Source of the DNA: an uncultured Cytophagaceae bacterium
GTDB taxonomy: Bacteria; Bacteroidota; Bacteroidia; Cytophagales; Spirosomataceae
Assembly: GCA_903898715.1 (NCBI GenBank)
Contig: CAIUGL010000055.1
Location: 1 to 32,109 of the forward strand
Reading direction: 5' to 3'
Length of the DNA stretch: 32,109 nucleotides
Every line of letters starts with the position of its first letter. The first letter of the stretch is position 1. The notes under the pieces are model-generated. The model was not told the DNA's origin. It did not search any database and saw only the letters and a list, made by a program, of their open reading frames with translations. Positions 25,948 to 32,109 of the stretch are shown one piece after another. Both the position numbers and the translations under genes were made by a program.

Positions 25948-25971
25948 CCACATTAGTTTTAGCTAATGTGG
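25948..25971 (+). other. Perfect hairpin overlapping the tRNA 5' end
   Basis: CCACATTAG and CTAATGTGG form a 9-bp perfect inverted repeat around loop TTTTAG. The 3' arm includes the first two bases (GG) of the mature tRNA at 25970-25971. The hairpin therefore competes with the acceptor stem, and RNase P would have to cut at its edge. Confidence 0.6.
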
Positions 25972-26043
25972 ACTTGTAGCTCAGCTGGTTAGAGCACCTG
26001 ACTCATAATCAGGGGGTCCATGGTTCGAGCCCATGCTGGTCCA
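25970..26043 (+). tRNA. tRNA with CAT anticodon (Ile2 or elongator Met)
   Basis: 74-nt cloverleaf. D-arm GCTC/GAGC with loop AGCTGGTTA. Anticodon stem CCTGA/TCAGG around loop CTCATAA, giving anticodon CAT. Variable loop GGGTC. T-arm CATGG/CCATG with loop TTCGAGC. Acceptor GGACTTG pairs with CTGGTCC, with one T-T mismatch at the sixth pair and a T-G wobble at the fifth. Discriminator A73, with no encoded CCA. It is not an initiator, since the acceptor top is a G-C pair. Tier between Ile2 (whose C is changed to lysidine by TilS) and elongator Met is open. The GGAC...GTCCA acceptor resembles some bacterial Ile2 tRNAs, but this is weak evidence. Confidence 0.95.
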
Positions 26044-26048
26044 CGAAG

Positions 26049-26080
26049 ACACTCATCTGAATAGGTGGGTGTTTTTTTTT
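26049..26080 (+). terminator. Rho-independent terminator after the tRNA
   Basis: 10-bp stem ACACTCATCT / AGGTGGGTGT with two T-G or G-T wobbles, loop GAAT, then eight T bases. It begins 6 nt after the tRNA. Confidence 0.85.
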
Positions 26081-26238
26081 GGACGCTGGACGTCAGACTC
26101 TGGACGTTAGACCGATAATTATTGTAAAATGCCATCCAATTTCTAGTGTCAAACGACTAATGTCTGACGTCTAGTTTGCGTCTAACGTTTAAAGTCTAGA
26201 TTGCGTCCAACGTCCAACGTCTAACGTCCAACGTCTAA
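26078..26238. repeat. Heptamer-periodic element, copy 1 (3' of the Nramp gene)
   Basis: Left arm (26078-26112): five 7-nt units each ending in GAC (TTTGGAC, GCTGGAC, GTCAGAC, TCTGGAC, GTTAGAC). Right arm (26144-26235): units mostly ending in GTC (TAGTGTC, TAATGTC, TGACGTC, TTGCGTC, TAACGTT, TAAAGTC, CAACGTC, TAACGTC), in phase except for two 4-nt inserts TAGT (26172-26175) and TAGA (26197-26200). The arms are in opposite orientation, so the reverse complement of the left arm matches the end of the right arm at about 26 of 33 positions. The middle 31 nt is A/T-rich. The last unit overlaps the TAG stop of the Nramp gene. No ORF is present. Confidence 0.85.
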
Positions 26239-27488
26239 TTTAAAAACTCAAAATACAATAGCGCCCCTGCCGCAAGCGTCATGATGATCAACGCCGCAAA
26301 ACCCAAGACATTGGAGATTCGCGAGTTTACATATTCGCCCATAATTTCCCGATTATTAGAAATATGAAGAATGATACCAATCAATACCGGCGCAGTAATA
26401 CCATATAAAACAGCGGTGTAGATTAAGGCGTCAATGGGGGAGATGCCCACATAATTCAGCGATAAACCGAGTATGAGTGAAATGGCAATGATGACATAAA
26501 AGCCTTTGGCTTCATGAAATTTTTTATCCAATCCTTGTTCCCAACCGAATGTTTCGGTGAAGATATAGGACAACGAACCACTCAAAACAGGAATCGCGAT
26601 GAGTCCGGTCCCGATGACACCCACGGCGAAAAGTACATACGCCAAATCACCCGCCAGCGGCTTTAATGCCATCGCAGCTTCTTCAACGGTATTGATTTGA
26701 TGTATGCCGGCTGAATACAAGACCGTCCCGGTGGTCAGAATGATAAAATACATCACAAAGCCGGAGAATGTCATGCCAAAATCCACATCTTGTTGCATTT
26801 CATGAATGATCTTTTTATTGACCATTAAGGCTCGTTTATGTTTCATTTCTTCGACTTCGATGGATGCTTGCCAAAAGAATAAATAGGGTGAAATGGTTGT
26901 GCCTAAAATGCCAACTATAATTAATAAAAACTCTTTGTTCCACTGGATAGTAGGGATGACTGTCGCTTTGAAAATGGCGACAAAATCTTGCTTGTAGAGG
27001 AAAGGGACGATGAAATACACCAGCATGACCATGCAGAGGTATTTTAGTACGGAAGCAATTTTTTGATAGGGAAGGTAGATGATAAGTCCGAGCAAGATAA
27101 CCGTAAATACCACACTGAAATAGGTCGCATCGATCGATGGGAATAGTAAGTTTCCCACAGCTCCCATACCGGCAATATCCGCTCCAATATTCATCACGAT
27201 GGCGGGAAAACTGAAGACCAACATGAGGTATAATACCGGTCGAGGGTAATGTTTTTTCAAGGTCCCCGTTAAACCTTGGGAGGTTACTAAGCCAATGCGC
27301 GCACACATTTGTTGGATCGCTGCCATCAGCGGAAACGCCAAAATCGCCGTCCACAACGTCTGTAAGCCAAACGCAGCTCCCGCCTGAGAATAGGTGGCAA
27401 TTCCGGAAGGATCATCATCGCTGGCACCTGTAATTAAACCTGGCCCAATGATTTTCCAGAAACGCTTAAATTTTGATTGTATTTTCAT
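26235..27488 (-). CDS. Nramp-family transporter with non-standard metal site
   Basis: 417 residues, about 11 membrane helices, with the Nramp (SLC11) start GPGLITGASDDDPSGIATYS. In classic Nramps helix 1 has DPGN and helix 6 has MPH, whose Asp, Asn and Met bind Mn or Fe. Here helix 1 reads D26-P-S-G29, so the Asn is Gly. Helix 6 reads GTTIS-P-Y (196-202), so the Met is Ser (S200) and the His is Tyr (Y202). The soft metal ligand is therefore missing, and the substrate is unlikely to be the standard Mn/Fe by the standard site. This DDDPSGIATY variant is a known, poorly characterised branch annotated as divalent metal transporter. The stop codon lies inside heptamer element copy 1. A TAAATTTG box lies just upstream. 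No regulator is adjacent. Confidence 0.88.
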   Translation of the reverse strand: MKIQSKFKRFWKIIGPGLITGASDDDPSGIATYSQAGAAFGLQTLWTAILAFPLMAAIQQMCARIGLVTSQGLTGTLKKHYPRPVLYLMLVFSFPAIVMNIGADIAGMGAVGNLLFPSIDATYFSVVFTVILLGLIIYLPYQKIASVLKYLCMVMLVYFIVPFLYKQDFVAIFKATVIPTIQWNKEFLLIIVGILGTTISPYLFFWQASIEVEEMKHKRALMVNKKIIHEMQQDVDFGMTFSGFVMYFIILTTGTVLYSAGIHQINTVEEAAMALKPLAGDLAYVLFAVGVIGTGLIAIPVLSGSLSYIFTETFGWEQGLDKKFHEAKGFYVIIAISLILGLSLNYVGISPIDALIYTAVLYGITAPVLIGIILHISNNREIMGEYVNSRISNVLGFAALIIMTLAAGALLYFEFLN

Positions 27489-27501
27489 AGTGTCAATTCC
27501 C

Positions 27502-27509
27502 CAAATTTA
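27502..27509 (-). promoter_or_regulatory. Possible -7 box of the Nramp gene
   Basis: On the minus strand TAAATTTG, a full TAnnTTTG match, with TTTC 18 nt upstream as a possible -33. It lies only 13 nt before the ATG, so the leader would be very short. A second near match, GAAATTTG at 27546-27553, is an alternative. Confidence 0.35.
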
Positions 27510-27571
27510 TAGAAGTTCGCATTATATGAAATTACATATTTCTGTCAAATTTCAGGTTCTGTATATATATA

Positions 27572-27701
27572 TAGACGCTGGATGGGCCAGTTTTAGACGC
27601 GACACATCGCGTCTTTTAACTCCGGACTTTTGACTCCGGACTTATTTCTGACGTCTAGCGTCTGACGTCTAAAGTCTAGCTAGCGTCTAACGTCTAAAGA
27701 A
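27572..27701. repeat. Heptamer-periodic element, copy 2 (3' of the PQQ gene)
   Basis: The stretch divides into 7-nt units without loss of phase from 27572 to 27676, then a 4-nt TAGC insert, then three more units. Units in order include TAGACGC, TGGATGG, TTAGACG, TCGCGTC, TCCGGAC, TTTTGAC, TCCGGAC, TGACGTC, TAGCGTC, TGACGTC, TAAAGTC, TAGC, TAGCGTC, TAACGTC. Most units end in GAC (left) or GTC (right). The right part has nearly the same unit order as copy 1 (TGACGTC ... GCGTC ... AAGTC, TAGN, GCGTC), so the two are related copies. Inside lies a perfect 8-bp hairpin AGACGCGA / TCGCGTCT with loop CACA (27595-27614). The right end (27680-27701) is coding for the end of the PQQ enzyme. Confidence 0.85.
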
Positions 27702-29758
27702 AAAGCTACATACTGATTCCCCTTCTTCGTACCCAACTTCGTCCCACCACAAGCGATGACGATGTACTGTTTACCATTTACTTGATACGTGGCTGGTGTG
27801 GCGAATCCGGCTGCGGGAAGTTTGGTTTTCCAAAGTAGTTTGCCGGTATGGCGGTTAAAGATTCTAAACATGCCGTCTTTGGAAGCGGCGATGGCTAATA
27901 GGCCATTTTCCGTAATGAGTGGACCTCCGTAATTTTCGGTACCTGTATTTAGTATGTTTTTCGCGGCGAGGATGGGTTCATCACCAAACGGTATTTTCCA
28001 CAGGTATTTACCCGTATTCATGTCGATAGCTTGTAAAGTTCCCCAGGGTGGGCTGATGGCAGGTAGTCCCTGATTATCCAAAAACTTATTGTATCCCGTC
28101 ATGCGGTAAGGTAGCTCGGGTGTTTTTCCTTCGGTAGAAACTACCTCTTTAGGCGTTTCTCCCGCTAAGAAATTGACTAATTCCTCACGGGCCACTTTGT
28201 CAATTTGTGGGAAACCAGGCATCATTCCCTTGCCTTGTGTGATGATTTGACTCAAAAACACCTTGTTTCTACGTTTGAATACCTCCGTCAGATTGGGATA
28301 GCCACTGGCAGGATTGCCTTGTAATTTATCTCCATGGCAAGATGCACAATATTGGGTATATGTTTTTGAGGAGTTTTGGTTCGCCTGTTTGGTAGACACC
28401 ATTGTCAGCACCCAGGGCATCTCATTGCTATTAATGTAGACAATACCTCTTTTGGGATCTGCTCCTGCACCGCCCCACTCAGCACCACCATCAAAACCCG
28501 GTAAGATCAAATTACCTTGTAAGCTAGGAGCGGCATGCCATCCGGTTTCGATTTGGCCTAATTTCTGACGTAGTTCTGATTGGTTGGCAGCATACGGATT
28601 AATGTCTTTCGCCGTTATTTCATCCGACTGCCTGGCGTAGGGTTTTGGTAAGGTAGGCATCGGTTGTGTTTCCCATGCGTGTTCACCCACGAGGGTGGAA
28701 CCTTTTACCGGTCTCTCTACGATTGGGAAAAGTGGTTTTCGGGTCACGCGATCGAAGCAAAAAACATAACCTTGTTTCGTAACTTGGACAACGGCATCCA
28801 CCGGTTTTCCACGATGCATCACCGTAATCAAATTGGGTGGGGCTGGTAAATCACGATCCCACATATCATGATGTGTTGTTTGAAAATGCCAAAGCCTTTT
28901 ACCTGTTCGCGCATCTAAGGCCAACAGGCAATTGGCAAATAAATTACTGCCTTTCCGATTTCCTCCATAGAAATCAAATCCAGCGGATCCTGTGGGAACA
29001 TACAGAATTCCTCTCTTTTCATCCACAGCCATGCCGGCCCAATTATTCGCTGCACCTGTATACTCATTTTTATAGGCATCTTTCGGAAAGGTCTCATAGC
29101 CGTATTCGCCTGGATAAGGTATCGTATGAAAGGTCCAAGCGACTTTCCCCGTATAAATATCATACGCACGAATATCACCTGGCGCAGCATCTGCTCCTTC
29201 GGATAAGCGGAGTGGCATGACAATTAAGTTCTCAAAAACGGTCCCTGGTGTATTGGAAATAATGAATTTGTTTTGTGCCATAGCAGGCAAACCCGTATGT
29301 AAATCTACTTTTCCATGATCACCAAAAGTGTCGATGGGCTTTCCAGTTTTGGCATCTAGTGCCCAGAGATTGGGGCCAACGGTATAGAGTATACGACCTT
29401 TGGCATAACTAACGCCGCGGGAAGTACTTGCCCAGTTTTTTAGGGGATCACCAAAACGCCAGATTTCTTTGCCAGTCGCTGCATCCAAGGCAAATGCCTG
29501 CACAGACGCGGAAACCCCATATAAAACACCATCCACGATGATGGGATTCGCCTGCATTTGGCCTGAATCAGGTAAGGAATAAGTCCATGCAACTTGCAAA
29601 TCTTTTACATTTTCAGGTGTGATTTGATTCAATGTGGAGTAATGATTCCGATCCGGACCACCCAAATAGGACGCCCATTGCGTATAATCAGTATCTTTTT
29701 GCGTCCAGGCGATGAAGGCAAGGCCAATCTCTAATACGAGTAGTAAACGTAGTTTCAT
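27680..29758 (-). CDS. PQQ-dependent sugar-type dehydrogenase with inserted cytochrome c domain
   Basis: 692 residues. Signal peptide at about 1-18 (MKLRLLLVLEIGLAFIAW). An eight-bladed quinoprotein beta-propeller with repeated AxDxxTGKxxW blades (ALDAATGKEIW, ALDARTGKRLW, AIDMNTGKYLW, FNRHTGKLLW). HFQTTHHDMWDRDLPAPP (291-308) is typical of the membrane glucose/quinate dehydrogenase branch. A c-type heme domain is inserted at about 465-535, with C471-A-S-C474-H475 and a likely axial Met in GKGMMPGFP. The enzyme should oxidise a sugar or polyol in the periplasm and pass electrons through PQQ and heme to the respiratory chain. The substrate is not resolved. Its last codons (LDVRR and the TAG stop) lie inside the heptamer element, so the C-terminus is altered. 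Confidence 0.92.
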   Translation of the reverse strand: MKLRLLLVLEIGLAFIAWTQKDTDYTQWASYLGGPDRNHYSTLNQITPENVKDLQVAWTYSLPDSGQMQANPIIVDGVLYGVSASVQAFALDAATGKEIWRFGDPLKNWASTSRGVSYAKGRILYTVGPNLWALDAKTGKPIDTFGDHGKVDLHTGLPAMAQNKFIISNTPGTVFENLIVMPLRLSEGADAAPGDIRAYDIYTGKVAWTFHTIPYPGEYGYETFPKDAYKNEYTGAANNWAGMAVDEKRGILYVPTGSAGFDFYGGNRKGSNLFANCLLALDARTGKRLWHFQTTHHDMWDRDLPAPPNLITVMHRGKPVDAVVQVTKQGYVFCFDRVTRKPLFPIVERPVKGSTLVGEHAWETQPMPTLPKPYARQSDEITAKDINPYAANQSELRQKLGQIETGWHAAPSLQGNLILPGFDGGAEWGGAGADPKRGIVYINSNEMPWVLTMVSTKQANQNSSKTYTQYCASCHGDKLQGNPASGYPNLTEVFKRRNKVFLSQIITQGKGMMPGFPQIDKVAREELVNFLAGETPKEVVSTEGKTPELPYRMTGYNKFLDNQGLPAISPPWGTLQAIDMNTGKYLWKIPFGDEPILAAKNILNTGTENYGGPLITENGLLAIAASKDGMFRIFNRHTGKLLWKTKLPAAGFATPATYQVNGKQYIVIACGGTKLGTKKGNQYVAFSLDVRR

Positions 29759-29807
29759 AGGCTTACTGTCCTAGGGGTGCTAAGGACTGTTATTTTAATT
29801 TTAGAAA

Positions 29808-29815
29808 TAGATTTG
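29808..29815 (+). promoter_or_regulatory. Putative -7 box of the rhamnosidase gene
   Basis: TAGATTTG, a full TAnnTTTG match, 33 nt before the ATG at 29849. The -33 region has only a loose match. It lies in the 90-nt divergent space between the PQQ gene and the GH78 gene. Confidence 0.5.
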
Positions 29816-29848
29816 TAGCTTGCTTTCAAATCTAAACCTTTGAAATTT

Positions 29849-32109
29849 ATGAAAATTCTACTGCAGAAATGTCTTGTTCTTGCCTTTTTTCTCTCGCCCC
29901 TTTGGCTAATCGCACAGATTTCAGTTCAGTCGATTCAGATTGAAAACCAACAAGCCCCCCAGGGAGTAGGTGTTTTGCAACCACGATTTAGTTGGCAATT
30001 AAGCTCGCCCAATCGCAATGTCACGCAAAAATCATATTCAATTCATGTGTTAGCCGGTCGGAAAACGGTGTGGAAATCAGGTAAAATAGATTCCGATCAA
30101 TCGCTTTTCATACCATACGCCGGCGATGAGCTGAAATCAAATCAGGCGTATCAAGTCGCGGTTCAGGTTTGGGATAATCAAGGAAAAGCAAGTAAGGTAT
30201 TGTGGTCGGAATTTAGGACGTCGCTGTTGCGTACGGCCGACTGGAAAGCGAAGTGGATCAGTTCGGGTATTGCTTCAGATTCAGTGGATGGTCGCGTGCC
30301 TATCTTGGCAAAATCATTTTTCGCCAAAAAAGAAGTTAAATCAGCACGTTTATTCATCACCGCACGCGGATTGTATGATGCATCCATCAATGGTAAGCGC
30401 GTAGGCGATGCCTATTTAAGTCCAGGCTGGACCAGTTACAACAAACATTTACAATTTCAGGTATACGATATTTCAGCCGAAGTGAAGAAGGGTTTAAACC
30501 AATTAGACGTTTTAATGGGGTCTGGATGGTTCCGTACCCGAATTGCTTGGGAGAATAATAAGAATTTTTATGGCGCTCAAACGGCGCTATTGAGTCAGTT
30601 AGAAATTACTTATGCCGATGGGTCTACCGAATCTGTCATATCAGATAATTCATGGAAGGCGAGTTTAAGTCATATTCTGACTTCAGAAATTTACGATGGG
30701 GAGAAGCAGGATACGCGTATTCGCCCGACAACCTGGTCGGCAGTGGTCGAAACAACCGCATCAATGGGCGTGCTGCACGCCCAAATTAACGAACCGATGC
30801 GCAAGCAAGAACAGCTGAAAGTAGCTAAGGTTTTGCGGACTAAATCCGGGAAAACGATTCTTGATTTTGGCCAAAATGTCGTGGGTTGGGTTAAACTAAC
30901 TGTCAAAGGAAAGGCTGGACAGGCGGTTAAATTATACCATGTGGAAATGCTCGATAAAACGGGCGAACCCTATTTTGCTAATTTACGCTCAGCCAAAGCG
31001 CAGGCGGAATATATACTCAATGGGGAACAGCAAGTTTTGGAACCACACTTTACGTTCTTTGGCTTTCGCTATGTTCAGGTGGAGGGAATCGACGTGCAAG
31101 CATCAGATTATCAAGCGATTGCATTGAATTCAGATATGAAGCCTTCGGGTACTTTTGAGACAAGTAATCCTTTGTTGAATCAGTTGCAATCCAATATTCG
31201 TTGGGGCCAAAAGGGTAATTTCTTAGATGTTCCTACAGATTGTCCACAGCGTGATGAGCGTTTGGGATGGACGGGTGATGCGGAGGTTTTCTCCCGTACG
31301 GCTGCCTTTAACTTTAATGTCAATCAGTTTTTTGTGAAATGGCTTAAAGATGTTGCGGCTGATCAAGCGCCTAATGGGGCGGTTCCATTTGTAATTCCAG
31401 ATGTATTGACGCGTACGACGATTGGAAAAGATAATAACCAGGCAGGTGCTGCCGGTTGGTCCGATGCCAGCATCATTATTCCATACAATATTTACACGAC
31501 CTATGGTGATAAGCAGGTATTGGAAAATCAATATGCCAGTATGAAAGCATATTTGAATTATGTGCGTGGTGCGGCGAAGAACGATTTATGGAATACGGGT
31601 TTCCAATTTGCGGATTGGTTATCGTATCGTGTGGATGATTCGAAAGGGATGATTGGACAGAAGTCGGCTGTCACCGACAACTACCTTGTTGCCCAATGTT
31701 TCTATGCTTACAATACGCAATTGATGATTAAAACAGCGCGTATTTTAGGTAAGATGGATGATTTCAAAGAATGGGAGCGTTTATTGGAGCGCATCAAGTT
31801 GCAATTCCAAAAGGAATTTATGACAGCAAATGGTCGATTGATTTCAGAGACGCAGACAGCTTATATTTTGGCATTGCAATTTGACATGATTCCGGCTTCG
31901 TTACGTGAGGCGGCACTGGGCCGATTGGTGGCGAATATTGAGAGCTATAAGTATCATTTGACGACTGGATTTTTAGGCACGCCATTTTTGAATCCAGTTT
32001 TAACACGCTTTGGACGTAATGATGTGGCGTATAAATTATTATTACAAGATACCTATCCATCGTGGTTATATCCGATTAAGGCGCATGGCGCAACGACGAT
32101 TTGGGAGCG
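29849..32109 (+). CDS. Alpha-L-rhamnosidase, GH78 (3' end beyond window)
   Basis: 753 codons are visible and open to the window edge. Signal peptide 1-23 (MKILLQKCLVLAFFLSPLW, cleavage after IAQ). An N-terminal fibronectin-like domain at about 25-125 (QPRFSWQL, SYSIHVLAG, WSEFRTS) is followed by the beta-sandwich domain (KAKWISSG, ARGLYDASINGKRVGDAYLS). The (alpha/alpha)6 catalytic domain begins near 440, with TDCPQRDERLGWTGDAEVF at 463-481, the acidic signature motif of GH78. The family hydrolyses terminal alpha-L-rhamnose from plant and algal polysaccharides and glycosides. Export to the periplasm or outward via type IX secretion is possible, but the C-terminus, where a T9SS signal would lie, is missing. 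It is divergent from the PQQ dehydrogenase. Confidence 0.93.
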   Translation, partial: MKILLQKCLVLAFFLSPLWLIAQISVQSIQIENQQAPQGVGVLQPRFSWQLSSPNRNVTQKSYSIHVLAGRKTVWKSGKIDSDQSLFIPYAGDELKSNQAYQVAVQVWDNQGKASKVLWSEFRTSLLRTADWKAKWISSGIASDSVDGRVPILAKSFFAKKEVKSARLFITARGLYDASINGKRVGDAYLSPGWTSYNKHLQFQVYDISAEVKKGLNQLDVLMGSGWFRTRIAWENNKNFYGAQTALLSQLEITYADGSTESVISDNSWKASLSHILTSEIYDGEKQDTRIRPTTWSAVVETTASMGVLHAQINEPMRKQEQLKVAKVLRTKSGKTILDFGQNVVGWVKLTVKGKAGQAVKLYHVEMLDKTGEPYFANLRSAKAQAEYILNGEQQVLEPHFTFFGFRYVQVEGIDVQASDYQAIALNSDMKPSGTFETSNPLLNQLQSNIRWGQKGNFLDVPTDCPQRDERLGWTGDAEVFSRTAAFNFNVNQFFVKWLKDVAADQAPNGAVPFVIPDVLTRTTIGKDNNQAGAAGWSDASIIIPYNIYTTYGDKQVLENQYASMKAYLNYVRGAAKNDLWNTGFQFADWLSYRVDDSKGMIGQKSAVTDNYLVAQCFYAYNTQLMIKTARILGKMDDFKEWERLLERIKLQFQKEFMTANGRLISETQTAYILALQFDMIPASLREAALGRLVANIESYKYHLTTGFLGTPFLNPVLTRFGRNDVAYKLLLQDTYPSWLYPIKAHGATTIWE

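Noticed and set aside
26078-26238. CRISPR array.
   Set aside because: Units are 7 nt with no unique spacers of 25-40 nt, and no cas gene is near.
27562-27573. TATATATATATA run as a promoter or regulatory repeat.
   Set aside because: Short dinucleotide run with no -33/-7 arrangement. It abuts the heptamer element and needs no separate call.
26078-27701. Composite transposon or IS carrying the Nramp gene.
   Set aside because: No transposase gene and no exact terminal repeats or target duplications were seen. The two elements are in the same orientation but diverged. Kept only as a question in the findings.
28837-29220. 127-residue plus-strand ORF inside the PQQ gene, and the 172-residue ORF (26836-27354) inside the Nramp gene.
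   Set aside because: Both are out-of-frame readings of well supported genes and show no domain of their own.

Overview
The window is a chromosomal stretch from a member of the Bacteroidota, most likely a Cytophagales-type bacterium. The signs are an SprA homologue next to ruvA and gcvH, a GldF-type permease, the LpxC-FabZ fusion in an lpxD / lpxC-fabZ / lpxA cluster, DUF4286-like and DUF4199 proteins, and several TAnnTTTG boxes, the -7 element of the Bacteroidota sigma factor. Species and genus cannot be fixed from sequence reading alone. No phage, integrase or transposase gene was seen. Most genes are housekeeping or cell-envelope genes.

Layout. 1-421: the last 42 codons of uracil-DNA glycosylase (+) run into a small DUF4286-like gene (-), and the two stop codons overlap. 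418-3375 (-): a large FAD / Fe-S D-2-hydroxyacid dehydrogenase, coupled to the small gene through ATGA. 3515-4759 (+): a MacB/FtsX-type permease, which shares a bidirectional terminator with malate dehydrogenase (4814-5749, -). 5904-10117 (+): YkvA-like protein, TatA, a terminator, then tightly packed gatA, mltD and ruvA, leading directly into the 2371-residue sprA (10136-17251). 17316-17696: gcvH with its own terminator. 17744-20782 (+): a tight operon of a dihydroorotase-like protein that has lost metal ligands, two small membrane proteins and GldF. It meets a minus-strand operon stop-codon-to-stop-codon: HD phosphohydrolase, lpxD, lpxC-fabZ, lpxA and a small ABC ATPase (25889 down to 20779). 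25909-26080: divergent promoters, a CAT-anticodon tRNA and its terminator. 26235-27488 (-): an Nramp-family transporter with a changed metal site. 27680-29758 (-): a PQQ dehydrogenase with an inserted cytochrome c domain. 29849 to the end (+): a GH78 alpha-L-rhamnosidase cut by the window edge.

How the genes work together. Lipid A precursor synthesis (LpxA, LpxC, LpxD) with FabZ is one unit. SprA (type IX secretion translocon) and GldF (gliding ABC permease) point to the T9SS/gliding apparatus, though GldG and GldA are not here. The rhamnosidase and the periplasmic PQQ sugar-type dehydrogenase, transcribed divergently, suggest plant or algal glycan use.

The least explained signal is a pair of non-coding elements around the Nramp gene (26078-26238 and 27572-27701). 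They are built of 7-nt units with a GTC core (or GAC in the opposite orientation), held in phase for about 130-160 nt and broken by 4-nt TAGN inserts. Each lies at the 3' end of a minus-strand gene and supplies that gene's stop codon. In the PQQ enzyme the element also encodes the last residues.
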